DNA from: Lineus longissimus
Taxonomy: Eukaryota > Nemertea > Pilidiophora > Heteronemertea > Lineidae
DNA length: 64,000 nt
Direction of reading: 5' to 3'
Assembly: GCF_910592395.1 (NCBI RefSeq)
Contig: NC_088326.1
Location: 8,315,001 to 8,379,000 of the forward strand
Numbering within the stretch: the first letter of the stretch is position 1; each line of letters begins with the position of its first letter. Below are positions 37,458 through 53,614 of this stretch, piece by piece. A program made the translations under genes and the position numbers. The notes beneath the pieces were generated by a model that ran no database searches, had not been told where the DNA came from, and worked only from the letters and a program-made list of their open reading frames with translations.

Positions 37458-37598
37458 AAATGCAATAAAAGAATACAGACTGTCCGCTATGGTTTCCTGT
37501 GTCACTGGCATGACTGTAGAAATGTAACCTTGCGGAGAGTCATGGCAGTGCATGAAAGTAACCATAGTCGACAATCTGCCGTCATTCATTGCATTTTG
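37458..37598. repeat. Palindromic MITE, relative of the centre of 51731-52031
   Basis: AATGCAATAAAAGAATACAG and GACTGTCCGCTATGG on the left pair with CCATAGTCGACAATCTG and CATTGCATTT on the right. The central GTGTCACTGGCATGAC pairs with GTCATGGCAGTGCATG. The same motif order appears at 51826-51935. Confidence 0.65.
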
Positions 37599-40500
37599 TA
37601 CCCTAAATTAGACATAGGACTACAAAAACACTGTTTTCTCTATTTATTCGGGACAGCTACACCGATTCAAACCTATTAACATATGTGTTAAAGCTATCAT
37701 CCAGAAATATCTACCAAGAAATCCACGTCGAGTGCCATAGAACAGGAATTATTCTTCGTTGAATCGGCCAGAGTTTTCAAATGTGTTATTATCTTCTTCT
37801 AGCGCTGTGGTAACCATAGTGCACAGTGACTTGCTGACACCGTCCAAATCACCACACTGTTTACATCAGACCTATTTATCTGAGGGAGAAAGGGCACTGC
37901 TCTCGTATGTAAAAAAGTCCTGATGAGCTTCTTATATATGATTCTTAGTTAAGATATCATTCTTAAATTTCGTTTACAATGCCCAGGATTTCTGGCGTTT
38001 CCTTTGGTTTACTTTCTGGTATACACCTTCCCCGAAATGGGGCGCTGAGTGTCCGAAATAGTGATGTCATAAGGGGAAAATAGGCCTTCTGGTGGAGGGA
38101 CAAAGGAGATAGTCATGGTTGACCAACACACTTGAATGCCTTTGATGACGGACAAGGGGGAAAAATTTAGTTCCAATGCAAGCCACCAATCCCGGAAGCA
38201 TGTATACACGTTTGAGTAAATGCCTCTGTATTGAATTACCTATATCCCACCATGGTGTTTATAACTTAGTTGTTCGTTAGAAATATGAGTAGGCATACTA
38301 AAATATTGATCTTGACTCACCCAGGTAACAATGAGGTCACGGTTTGGTCCAACTCATCCTATTGCAAATAAGTTGAGCTTCAGTTAGATTAGTAAGAGTA
38401 CCCATGGAGGTATGAATATAGTTATACCTCCATGGAGTACCCGTGTGGAAAGGAGGTTACCGGCAGTGCCTGTGCAATGTATTCATTATACGCCTGATTG
38501 GGACTTACACAAAAACAATGAATGGGAATCCGTTAACATGAACAATCATATTGAAACACATTAGAACACCCCTGCCTGCCACCTCGCGCCGCTACTTGTA
38601 GTATTACACAAGTCATGATCGTTTTGCGAGGCAGTTTTGGACAATTCAATTAGTTTTCAATTATCCTCATTGGAGAGAAGTCACGGTCCTACTAGAAGCC
38701 ATTTTTTTGTAGGAAAAACCAACATATGACATCCCCAAGTTGCCCATTTGAGATACCATAATTCTGCACATGCTTTACTCAATTAACTGATAGTAAAGTC
38801 GATTAAAAATGCGATTGCCAATTCATGTACATGGCGAATTTTAAAGTGCACTTTTATTTTTGAATATCAAGCTGGATCAATCGCAATTTATCAAACTCAT
38901 ATTGATTTGATTTGATATAATTATGAGTCAGTTCTACTTTAGAGCACTGCTTTGGCACAGGCTACAAGCCCATAATGATAGGAACAGCTGCCGTATGCAA
39001 AAAGCAAGGTCTTCCTGGTATGTACTGAGCGTACTTCATCATATTACTAAAATAACAGCATAAAGATACTGGTATGATCAGCAGGTTACGACCCTCTGAC
39101 ATTACCTGCACCTCAGCAAATACATTTGATGCTTGCCTTGGCCAGGTATTCCGCAGGTCTACACAGCATCAAGAGGTATACTGTACATGACTCTATATGA
39201 GATTGATATCGACATTAAAATTCACATTTATATCAGTTCATTAAAACAAAACCACTGGACGTAAACCGTGCGTCTGCCTGCGCCAGCGATAACCAAGTGA
39301 ATCAGCAGTACGCGCTTCTGAGCATCTCGTGTTCCTGAGTTCCCAGTCCCTCCATTGTTCCTCCGCATAACGGCTCTCTTCCGGTTCTATGCCTGCGTAT
39401 GCTTGTCCTAAACTGATTAATGTTTGCATTGATTTGGGTCTAGAAATATTGGGCCTGCTGTGACAGCGTTTTAGTACAATTCAGTCCAGCCACAGCAAAT
39501 ACAAGCGTGAGGCTGTAAGGTTAGCAACTAGTCGATGCGTTTTCAAAATATCCCGAAAACGATACGGTCGGCCTTCATCCCCCCCCCCCCGAAGTTTTGT
39601 GTAGAGGTTCTTCACGTGACGTCACGACGTGACATTTGACGGCCACGATCCGGGTGAGGCTAGATCAAGAGTGATTCAAGGAGGTGTCATGGCGGCTATG
39701 TTTACGTGTCTATAAATAGCTTGTGGAACACCATTATGATGTTATGACATCATCAATGGAATTCCGAGTGGTGAAATTACAGGCATTTGTGAACAATGAT
39801 TAGAGGGACAATCGTTCCGTTTACGCTACACACCCAGACACTGTGTACACGATGAACAGCTTATGTACACCAGTCATGACAATCACGTGACCATCTTACA
39901 CTTAGCCCTGTGCTTTTCCAAAGCTTTTCTCTTAGCATATGCCGACATGACACCTCATTGACTGAATCTTGATCTAGCCGGGGGGGGGGGGGGGGGGGAG
40001 GGCACAACTTCAAGTTCAATCTCCTGAACCAGTTGAGGCAGAACGTTACTTGGAACAGCCGGGGTTCCCCGGCTTTTTCTTGGGAAATACTCTACCTTTA
40101 TGACATCACTATAGTGGTTTGGACGTAGTTTTTCCAGTTGAAGTAATATTTTGCAGCTTGGTTACAAAAACTCCAAAAACTTCGGCAATATAAGTCTTAA
40201 CTCAACGCAACAAAAAGCATTATTTTCTGCAAGATTTACTCTACCCGAAATATGTCAAGCTGTACCGTGTAGGATATTGAATAAGTTTTTACACTATTAA
40301 ATTGTAAACACTCTACTAACTTTACCCTTATTTTGGCGTTCATAAATGCCAAAATAACTCTAGAAAAATAAGATTGGAACAACATGAATAATTTTTTTAT
40401 CTATCATAGCAACAATCTCCATACTTTTGGGGTAAAATTATGTGAATAGAGGCAACTGGGTTTTTTTAAAGCCCCAAACTAACTGTTTTTGCTGTATAAC

Positions 40501-43500
40501 ACTGTCTATTGGTTTCTATGGAAACCGGCCATTAAAAAACATTAACGACATTTCACAAAAACAATCCATAAAATTTAAAAAGGAGATTAAAGAGGTGATA
40601 GTACCCTTCATCACAAAGGTCGAATTACATCAAGTGGTCATGTTTTAAGAAATCTGAATGACTTTCAATAATTTGTATCAGTCTCATAAGTTTCATTAAA
40701 ATTGACCTACCTAAAAGTTGTTGTTGACTGTTCGCGATGGAAACAAAACATCAGTCGGGTTTTTTTGCCGAGTTATTTAGCTCGTCGGTCGCCATGATGG
40801 ACCATCGGTTTTTGCATTTTACCACTTCAAATGAGTGAAAAATTTCTTCAAAACGCGAGATTTTCGTCATTTCTGGACCTGTGTGAATAACTCCTAAATG
40901 ATAACTAATAATTTTCCTAATTACAAATCTATGAATCTCATATTTTTATGGGTAATGGAATACTGATGCTTTACAGGGAAAAAAGTATAAGGATGACCAA
41001 AAAAATACAAATGAGTACTTTAAAACAAAACTCTTGAATTTATAAGATAGGCCAAAAACTTCGTTATTGATTGTTCGTACCTTTAATATCAATTTTTTTT
41101 ATTGAAACTTTTTTCAGTTATCGCCCATAGCATGAAATGAGAGACCATCGTTGCCGATTTTCTAATTTCCTCACCGTTTGAGAATTAAACAAAAAACCTC
41201 TGAGCAATAGGTAATTTTCAAGCAGATTTCGGCTAAATTTCAAAATGGTGTATATCCTGTAATTCTTCAAATGATTCAACAATATTTCATATAGTTCATG
41301 ATTTAGGTTTATTGAACATATTCCTACTCAGATTTTGTATTTTCATAAGTATTTTTGAAACAGGATTGGCTTTATTCAGCCGAATTGTTCGTGGAAACGT
41401 TGTTTTTTATAAGTTTACCATTAAAAAAGGTTTTTTCAACCCATTTTTGACAAATTTATGATTGAAATAGTGATATGTAAAGTACTGGGCGGGAACCACC
41501 CCCAGTCGTCACTGTTGGAGGGGGAAAATATCCACGGCCTCCCAGAGGTCAGATATTCGAACGACTGTCCCCAGAGATCCTTCCCCTAATACGAGTTAGT
41601 AATAAGCTCGTCAATAACACAAAAGATGGTAACACGAGTTTTGGACTAACCCCTTGTTCTTAATTTGGTGGAATACAGTTGACTCGGGAGGTCTTCTTCA
41701 GTGATTTTAGGTGTACCTCTCTCTCTCTCTCTCTCTCCCTCTCTCTCCGAGATGGATACCCTGCGGTCTGGTTTATATATAGGCCCTAGTATAAGGGCCA
41801 GCCAATGATAACCGGTCACATGATGTTTGCAGTTTTGGGGGACTCGTGGCAGGATGCCCGGACTCTACGAACAACTCACCAGGTTAACAATAGTTAGCTA
41901 TAAGGGAACCAGTACAGATAGCAGAGGTATCGCTTTATGAGTTCCCAAAATATGAGTTAATTGTACGTCCTTTAGTCGAGTTGTAAATTAGTAAAGGGGT
42001 AGTTGAGGCAATAATAATGCGCTAATTAGGGTCGGCCTCACGATTAATCATAATAAAATCAACTTTATTCAATTAATACCATGCTTCTAGACATTTTCGT
42101 GTTCACATGAATATCCTTAATGTACTCATGTAAAATGAGCTGCAGTTTCGATGAATTATTCACTTAAAACAAATGGTAGAAAATTATACATTTTTGTACA
42201 GAGTATCAGTCTTCAGATCGGGCACCAGCCTACATGGAGGCTACCATATTGGCTTATAAAGTGAAGATGTGCCCCCCCCCCTGATCTAGCCTCACCCAAC
42301 CTGCCAATGCATTTTCTTTACGTCGTGACCACGGATGACGGCCAATATGGCAGTGCAAAACAATTAGTAACGTCATCATGTGACATCAGGGAAGAACCTC
42401 TATAGCTTAGCAAATGTCTTTATAATAATGATAATCATAATCTGTAATCTTTCAGGAAAGAATTGCCTCAATTTGAAGTTATCAGAAAGAAATACGCAAT
42501 CACTAATACCATTTTAACACCGGACAACTTGGTATCACACATATCGACTAGAATGCGATGCTTGTGACATATTGACCTTGCCTTTAATATCGCCAATGTC
42601 AATAATACATGTTTACAAACTTGTTTTAATAATTTACTTGGCACCTGCTATGCTGCATAACAAAGCACATGTTATCAGATTCGCTTTATGGTGGTGGTCT
42701 GCAGGGCTAGTGCGCAGTAAAGCAATCGATTTTCTCTAAATACAAAACGTACTGCAAACGAGATAAATATGCCGTTAACTAAACTGACCTGGAATAAAAC
42801 ATCATGGCTAATCAGATCTATATTCTGACGGGCGACTGCCATACCGACGATCTGCCCGTGCCATTATTTACATACACCCATTGGAAAATTTTCTATGAAG
42901 TCTCATAAAATCGTCTTGTACTGCAATAAACCACTGTATATCGTAATTTAAATGCTTATATTTTGATCGAAAGACGATTCCTTATTCAGCCTATTTGATG
43001 GGATAATTTGTTAAATTAGAGTAATTCAGATGACCCCCCCAGATTGTGTCGATTCAAAAGTTAACAAAGCAATCATATCGATATTTGAGTGCGAGCATGC
43101 TTTTTGCCCAAATCTACTTTATATATTACTGAATCAAATGTTAAGCGTAAGATGTCAATCTCTTGGCTAATGTTCGGAGATCGGAAAGGAGGCATTCACA
43201 GCTTTGCCAATAATCACGCACCTATAATAAACTTCTAAGCCCTTTTTCAGTAAAAGAAATCCAGTGTAAAAATGTTATACAAACTTATGCAATGTTACCC
43301 AGATGCCCAGCTCACATAATCACCTACCTGAGGGGAACTCGAAACTGCCAAGATTTGTCAATGGAAGCTTATTCTCGCCTTAGGTTTTAACTGGTACATT
43401 CTACACGCTCATAAGTTTTTTTCCAGACTGAATCAGGTAGTAACGTTTTCAGTCAACTAGATCATCCAAGCATGGCAAACAATGCTATTTGGCTCTACGT

Positions 43501-46500
43501 TTTGTGTGATTACTTCAAGGTTTTGTGGGCTTAGAACATAGATGGCGCTTTTTTAATGAATTTCACCGTGGCACTGCTTTTTCGGACGTAGGGATCAAAG
43601 CCTCTTGCAGGGACATATGCACATGCGTAATGATCAGGAAAATTAAGAAATATTAGTCCCATACTAAGTTCTGTATAATTTCTTTTTGAAAATTTTAAAA
43701 AAGCCTCTTTTTGAATAGTTAAAATGTTGTTCCCACCCCCCCCCCCCTCTTCTTTCGAGATTGCTACTGATGAACATAAATGAGCTCTTTCGACGACTAT
43801 AAATATAAAAAAATAGTTCCTCTTCATCCTGGGCAAAAAAAGCCGTGGTTTTGTAAGTGTCCAATAATTGTACTGCTGGAAAGCGCCTAATGGCTTCACA
43901 CGTGAAAAGATTATTATAGCACCTAAAACATTGTTTTTTTGGCTAGTATTGGACCGATCTGTCTGAGCAAACGGAATGAGTATATGGCTGGTTTTGTCTT
44001 CTCTCTGTAAAATATTTCTAAACATTATTCAAGTGCAGCATCATTACAGAAGTGACTGTACTGCACCTATCCAGAACGAGCAGTGACTGTACTAGCACCA
44101 ACGTGCTGCGCTTTCACATTAATCAATATTTTGAATCGTGCAGCGGATTGGATCCTTTGGGACTGCTGTGGTTTTGCATATCGATAGGAGGATACTATGA
44201 CCTTGAATTTTTCATCAGGGAAAATCAATTTTCACCATGGACCGGAGTTTTCATTAAAATGACCTTGTTTGAAAATCGGCCCAAATTTCCATCTTCCTCC
44301 GAATTTGGAGTTGTGCGATAGAATCTCGCTTTGTGTCATGTCAGTGATTGTCAAGATTTTTGCACCCTTCTGAGGGCCTAAAAATCGCAATTTTTAACGT
44401 CTATTTCTGTTGGAAGAAAGGAGATCTTTGTATGGGATAGGAGAAGGTCTCTGTCAAAGAAATATGAAAGAACTATTAACAACGATGTACTGGTTACCGT
44501 TCTATAAATGTAAGTGAGATACCAGGCTCATCGTTTGTTGCCACTAAAATTGTCGATTCAGAAAAAGTATAATTACTGTATTTTATTAGGTGACATGGCA
44601 ATTTTGGCTGGCCGTGGCAGATTATTTCCCCGGCGTGAAAATTGTTTAAAAGGTATCTTGTTACAAACTACGTCACGTGTTGTCGTGTACACATATCAAT
44701 GTAGATGAGAGCGAATTATCTATTTTTTTAGGCTCGCGTCTTTAAAATGTTGAATTCTTACCTGATATCAACATGTTCATATTCATGTACAGGGCTGTAA
44801 TACACAAGTCACGAAGTACAGCTTTAGAGCCTGAACTGATTAACTTTCTGGTTAATATTTTGACCATCATTTTGCACGGCGTTTATAAAAAATTCGTAGA
44901 TCGTAATGAGGAAAAATTGAAGTGGCCGGAATTATAAGGAAAAGTACGAAATCTTTTCGAGTCAGGTTACAGATTTGGCCTAAGGCATACTCCGCATGAA
45001 TGCCACTGGTGTGGTGGCTAGTGCGAAGTGGCTGGGCAGTGCATTCCACTGATCGCTGCATGGCTAGAAAAAACCTTCGGTGCGCATTGGTTAGATATCT
45101 TGGCACTTTGTATTGATGTCGGCACTGGTGAAAGTGCTCCTGAGAATCCCCAGTCTAAAGGTGAAATAAGATTGGCCGCCAGCAGGCCGAACGTCATTTT
45201 CAATAACAATCTGGGTCGACCTTTCTTATATCAAGGTAGCTAAGATGTTCCAGCACTCCAGTGACCATCGTAACGCTTGAGCGACAGTTAACCCACAACC
45301 CATCGGGCCACCCTTCGCTGCACCATGTATATATGCCGTCGATTCACGTGTCTGGTGTGTCAAACAGATGCAGCATATGTTTTGGCCCGCCAAAGGCCTC
45401 GCATGCGCTTGTTTTAACTGAGGGAGAGAACATCATGCAGCTGGCGTTTAAATGGGCCGGCGAACAATGGATATCAATGCTTGCTACCTCGTCTCACATG
45501 TACTTTCCAGAATATTCATACCAACTTGTTAATGAGGAAGTCACACAAAAACATCACCCTGACAAAACATCAAACCATCATCAATTGTATGAAATGCGTT
45601 GCAATGAATTTTCAAGTGCCACTTTATATTCTTGCCTTTATTGATTGGGGTAATTTTAATGGATGAATATTGGACCGCCACAACATGCAGGATATTGTCA
45701 ACTTGTTGAAATATTTGAAAACTGATTTTAAGCGTCAATCGGAGACTAGTGTTGTAAAAATTTTAGATAGCATTCCCATCTATACGAAGACAGTATTTCT
45801 AACCCTAAATTCTAGTTCCGCAGAAACACAGGCAGACATATCATTACTAGGCTTTTGTGACATAATGAATAAACACAAGCCTTCTTGACTAATTAGATTT
45901 CAGGTTCATAATTTATCACTCGTTCTGTGACACGGATATAAATGTATACCTCCACCAATAATTTCAAGAAAATTCAGAAATATAATCTCGCCAAATCATA
46001 CAACTCCTTTTATACTACGAAACAATGGTGACCACACATGGTGACGGTCATAGCGCACACCACTGTCCTTGACCCAAGCTCAATCGATTTGCATGTCGTG
46101 CTCACAAAAAAGTTTTATCAATTTCATTTCATTATTCAATACCCTTCATGCGCGTAGATAATGATTTACAAGAGAATACTGTTAAAAACTTCGCAAATTG
46201 AATTTTGCAGTTTCATGATCACGTAACTACCTAAATTGGCACTTTGTGATGCGACAAATCGAATATATATATATTGAAACAAAAACACACTTCATCCTCA
46301 TACATTTGAACATTCTCACAGATAGAGGCGGCATTATTTTACACGCTTTATTCGCGCAAATAGCAAAGAAATTAGTAAACAATTTACCATGCTTGAGATT
46401 CAACAAGATAGTCAACTTGTCATGATGAACGAGGCGCCATTCTCTGTACCAATTATGGGAAGGCTCTTGCGTTATGATCGCAAGTAATCAGCATTTAGCG

Positions 46501-47944
46501 TTATCTATCGCCTGATCGCGGCAAGACATAGCAGCTAATTATTGATTAAACAATACGCCCAACCATCCTTTTTTAAATTGAATAGTTTAGAGGAGCAGTT
46601 GCGTGAAATGTATGAGACTCCATCAGTTATGAGAATGGCCGCAACTTCTTGAACCCATGAAAAATAGTTTAGAGGTTGGCAATGGACCATGCACGTATGA
46701 AAAATGTTCTGTTCGACATATTAGCGGGTAGGGTGAAACGGGGGAGTTGATTCCAAAGCTGAATTGTTCCCGCGTGTAAAATTGCACATTGACCTGAGAT
46801 ATAGGGCCGTTTCAAGGCCTATAGCGAGGGGTCAAAAATTGTATGTCTTCGCATCATGTCAACATGGGTATAATAATGAAAGGTTAAGCTATTTCTTTAA
46901 CATGGCATAGTTTTGGTCCCCTTAGTTTGACGAACCCCATGACCCCAGGCATGCCTGGGGAGGGTAATAAAGGGCAGGAGCGATACCTTCTCTCTTCATG
47001 GGCACTACAGACGGGCAAAAAAACTGCACATTTTTGTTTCGCGCTGCCCGTCGTCGCCATGCATCGATCCGCACAAGAATGATCTCTTGCATTGATCGAG
47101 GTCTCACTCGCGTCTAGTCGGGATTACAATCAGAAAAACGTGATAATTCAGTAATTTAATTCGTCAATATACTTTTTCACCATTTCATGCGTTATTTTGG
47201 AACTATCCATGAACTGTTGCAGGAAACCGAGCAGCCGGCAGCTTGGGTAAGAAAGCGTATATTGGTAAATGATAATTTACTGGCTCACTTAGTCTAGTAG
47301 CCACCAAGTAGGTGTCAGTATAGATCGATACAATCTAGAAGGCAACAAAACATCGGTGACGGTACGTGTAGCATTGGCGGGTGTAGGAGGCACCAGTGAG
47401 TTTTTGGTGGTGACTAGTTGTGGCGGGTGAAATGCATTTAAACATAGATAGCCAGAATTATGCTTTTTCACCCTTTTTTCACGTGTCAGTTGAAGTGTAC
47501 ATTCCTCTGTACATGCCTAGCAACTCGGCTATCCTAGTAGAGGGATGGCCGTTTCTGAGCGTCTTGTACTGACTGAGATAAACTCATGTAAATCTGATGT
47601 ACATTCATAGTACATGTGTACAGAGGTGCAAAGCGTCCTTTGGGACTGTGATCAAAACTGGTAGTTCACGCAAAACACTCGGAATATACAGCCAAAGCAT
47701 ATCCAATTTAAGTAGGCGGATTATCCTTCAATATGTTTATTCTTCTCCTGTTTCATTCGTAAACTGTTTTCCAAATGTTTTTTTTCTTCGATTTCTGTTT
47801 CAACTCAGGTTCGTAGAAAATTGCTCACGGCTTGGCGCGGGAAACCCGCCAACCAAGTGCACCCGGTGCCGGACATCCCCCCCCCCCCCCCCCCCCCATA
47901 GCAAGAAGATCACGTTACTGAGGCAATCGACAACAGCACGACGA
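37599..47944. other. Long AT-rich intron stretch, no gene recognised
   Basis: It contains a hairpin with 16-bp arms at 38396-38440 (CCATGGAGGTAT type), G/C runs (about 39580-39590, 39979-39996, 42273-42281, 43734-43746, 47878-47897), a (CT)n run at 41719-41747 and a perfect 18-bp palindrome CCCCAGGCATGCCTGGGG at 46943-46960. The largest open frame (43531-44025, minus, 164 codons) crosses a poly-G run and has no family motif. Other frames at 45261-45644 and 45670-45888 are also unrecognised. Confidence 0.45.
41719..41747. repeat. (CT)n microsatellite
   Basis: It has about 14 CT units, with one CCT interruption near 41737. Confidence 0.85.
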
Positions 47945-48370
47945 AGTCATAGTGCCTTTTGGAGCGGTACGAATTATCAAGATTTTGTTCTATAATCCTC
48001 AGATAAGCAAATCAGTTTTGTGATCATCCAGTCACGAAAGAAAAAATGGAACAACATTTTGCTGCGATGCTTTTGAAAACTAGACAGTTCGCCTACAAAT
48101 GTCATTTTCTAACAAATAGCTTTCTTTATATATAAAATTGACTGAAAAATAACGAGTTCTTAACTATCTGGTTTGACCAGTGTTGGTCATATCGCGCGCT
48201 GTCCATCTTTGATCTGACCCGCCCATTGTCCGAGAGCTGTTACCCCATGGTAATGCTCTACTATCTGTTCAGGGATGAGGCTCACGGAACAACAGGCCCA
48301 GTCTTGGGAGGACCTGAATTGTACGAATTTGGTTCTAAGGTGCCTGTGAACGTAATGACATCTTTTTACC
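47945..48370 (+). repeat. Dispersed direct repeat R3, copy 2
   Basis: This is the partner of 37025-37450, about 10.9 kb away, in the last part of the intron next to exon 1. The similarity is continuous from CGGTACGAATTATCAAGATTTT to CTAAGGTGCCTGT. Confidence 0.8.
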
Positions 48371-51007
<2,637 letters not shown>

Positions 51008-51091
51008 TCGAATGGAGTGCATACATATCATACCAGTATAGTTCTATCTTCGAATGGAGTGCATACATGACATACCAGCATAGTTCTATCT
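51008..51091. repeat. 42-bp tandem duplication
   Basis: Two adjacent copies (51008-51049 and 51050-51091) share TCGAATGGAGTGCATACAT and AGTTCTATCT with a few differences. It lies about 1.9-2.0 kb upstream of the channel's ATG. A run of about 19 G follows at 51232-51250. Confidence 0.85.
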
Positions 51092-51730
51092 AATAAGGCC
51101 TCTGGTATAGCACTGTGCATAACTCGGGGACTTTGCTCACCCAGGAACCAGATTTATAGCAGAGATACCAAATTAGCAGACAGATGACTTAAAAGTATTT
51201 AAATAAAGCACAACGAATTCGTATCTTCATGGGGGGGGGGGGGGGGGGGGGCTGAGTCTGAAAGAAGAGCGACGGGGGTTCTCTTCAAATTTTTTAATGT
51301 GTACTATACTCGTTTTTTTTATACATTTTTAACTGGAAGCACAGTAAAGACTTTTTGAATGAGTAGCACTAAGTCACTGCTTAAAAGATTAATTGGGGTA
51401 ATTTTGGTGTGTTTACTCTGGGACATAGTAAGCCTTGAGTATCGATAGGCCTTGTTAGAAGGCATATAAAAACATGACTTATGAGTCTTCGTTGTTCAGG
51501 CTAACATGGCTAAGGGTTTAATTGTGAACGAAGCGTGAAATGGAAGTGCATTCTTGTACACGGATTGTATTAACTGGGTTACAACTTTGTAAACAATACT
51601 AACAATGATTAATAGTAAATAAAGCACTACATGCACAGCTATGATATGTTTCACAGTCACGTGATGTGACGTCACCGTGGAACAAAGTGTACAAAGGGTA
51701 CAAAGTGCGCTTATTTCTCCCATAAGTTTT

Positions 51731-52031
51731 GAAGATTATTGCATGTGCTGTGTTGTGTAGCATACACCAGGATAGAGGGTATGATAACAAGCACTTGGCT
51801 CAAAGTGTTCTATAAAGAGCTAAAAGTGCAATAAAAAAGGGCAGATCGTCCGCTATGGTTAACTGTGTCACTGTCATGGCAGTGCATAAGTACCATACCG
51901 GACAGTCTGCCGTCTTACATTGTGTTTTAAGTCACTTTCTACATAATAGAACAATTGAAGCCAAGTGCTTGCGTTTATATCTGTCTATTCTGTTGTACAT
52001 GCTACACAACATAGCACATGCAATAATCTTC
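51731..52031. mobile_element. Nested fold-back element
   Basis: The outer arms (51731-51802 and about 51957-52031) are inverted copies sharing GAAGATTATTGCATGTGCT, TGTTGTGTAGCAT and CAAGCACTTGGCT. In the centre (51846-51915) lies a second palindrome, GCAGATCGTCCGCTATGG against its imperfect inverse, related to the element at 37458-37598. Confidence 0.75.
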
Positions 52032-52221
52032 ACATTCTAGGTTGCAACAGATGTAGGCAAAATGTTGCATAGTGTGTATAGAGGAAATGTATATATATGT
52101 ATATATGCGTGTTATAACATGTTGTAAAAATGTTACAAATTGAATGCAAAACAATTCTTTGACGCAATGTAGCAAAAATGTTGTAAGTCTTCACCCAATC
52201 AGAAATAGGACTGGCGTCATA

Positions 52222-52437
52222 TGAGCACTATCGTGGATGAATACATTAAAAAGGGCAAGGCCCCACTTTTTGCCTGCTTCGTTGATTTCCTGAAGGCGTA
52301 TGACAGTGCATGGCAAATGGTCTTTTTTCAAATAACTTAAATATGATATTCGTCGTAATCTTTATAATATCATCAAAAGGATGCATCTCCAGAGTTCGGC
52401 ATGTGTTCGCTCAAGTCGGTGCCAACGCTCGTTTTTT
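52222..52437 (+). pseudogene. LINE reverse transcriptase fragment, left of the GAC element
   Basis: A frame reads IVDEYIKKGKAPLFACFVDF then LKAYDSAW (about 52233-52313). This is the first catalytic RT motif (FVDFxKAYDS) with its aspartate present. The next blocks are shifted but readable (IRRNLYNIIKRMH, about 52340-52385). The copy is interrupted at about 52438 by GAC element B and continues at 53615. Confidence 0.8.
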
Positions 52438-52488
52438 AGCTCACCTCTTAGCAGAGGTGAGCTTATCCCATACCGTGGCGTCCGTCGT

Positions 52489-52574
<86 letters not shown>

Positions 52575-53614
52575 CGTCGTCCGTTAGCAGGGCACGTTTC
52601 GTAACTGTTAGAGCTATTGAGTTGAAACTTAGTACACATGTACCCTTATGTAATGACACCTTGGAGACCAAGTTTCGGTCCGATTCGTTTCATGGTTTGG
52701 CCACCAGGGGGCCAAACGTTAAAAGTGAAAATATGCAATATCTCCCTTAATAGTAGTCGGGAAATTTTGAAAAAAATATGGTAGGTACTTCTAGCAAAGG
52801 TGCATCATATATCATCCGGGTTTTTGATTTGACCTCCTTTTCAAGGTCACAGAGGTCAAATGGTGTAAATTGGCCGTTAGGATGTAACGATGGCACGTTT
52901 CTAAACTGCAATGACTATTGATACCAAATTTGGTACACATTTACCCCTTAGTCAGGTGATCTCAGGGACCGAAGTTTGGTCCATTATGATTCACCACTTG
53001 ACCACCAGGGGGCAAAATCCAAAAACCTTAAAAATGTGATTATTCCTTAACTTCTTGCCCGATTGCCACCAATTTGATATCATGGGTACATCTAACCACC
53101 ATACAGTATATGTCACACAGGTTTTTAATTTGACCTTCTTGTCAAGGTCACAGGGGTCAAATGGCGTAAATTCGCCGTCAGGCCGTAACTATGGCACGTT
53201 TCTTAACTGCAATGATTATTGATCACAAATTAAGTACACATGTACCCCTTGGTCAGGTGATCTCAGGTACTGAAGTTTGGTGCGATCTGATTTGCCGTTC
53301 GGCCTCCAGGGAGGGGGCCAAATCCTAAATTCTTCAAAGTGCCATTATTCCTAGTAATGACTTGCCCGATTGGCACCAATTTTATATCATAGGTACATCT
53401 AATTCTAACAACCATTCAATGTGTCACCCGGGTCTTCTTTGATTTGACCTACTTTTCAAGGTCACAGAGGTCGAATGTACTGTAAATTGGCCATTTTGGG
53501 GAAATTGTAATTGCTTGGACCTACATCAAACCTAACACTACATGACACAATACCATGCTCTTTATCCATCTTTCCTCCACATGAGGTGAGCACAATGGCC
53601 CTGGCCATTTCATT
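52438..53614 (-). mobile_element. GAC-microsatellite element, copy B (inverted, nested in LINE RT)
   Basis: It is nearly identical to copy A (8402-9550) along its whole length by eye, but in opposite orientation. The terminal hairpin is at 52438-52463, the (GTC)n run at about 52490-52573 is longer than in copy A (about 28 units), and the other end GGTGAGCACAATGGCC is at 53585-53600. The high identity shows that both insertions, or their source, are recent compared with the LINE copies they interrupt. Confidence 0.85.
52490..52573. repeat. (GTC)n microsatellite of element copy B
   Basis: It has about 28 trinucleotide units, longer than in copy A, as expected for an unstable microsatellite. 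Poly-Arg and poly-Ser frames over it are artefacts. Confidence 0.95.

Noticed and set aside
43531-44025. 164-codon minus-strand gene
   Set aside because: It is the longest frame in the intron apart from repeats, but it crosses a poly-G/C run, shows no motif, and has AT-driven composition.
45261-45888. Plus-strand genes of 127 and 72 codons
   Set aside because: There is no recognisable domain, no splice logic linking them and no repeat support.
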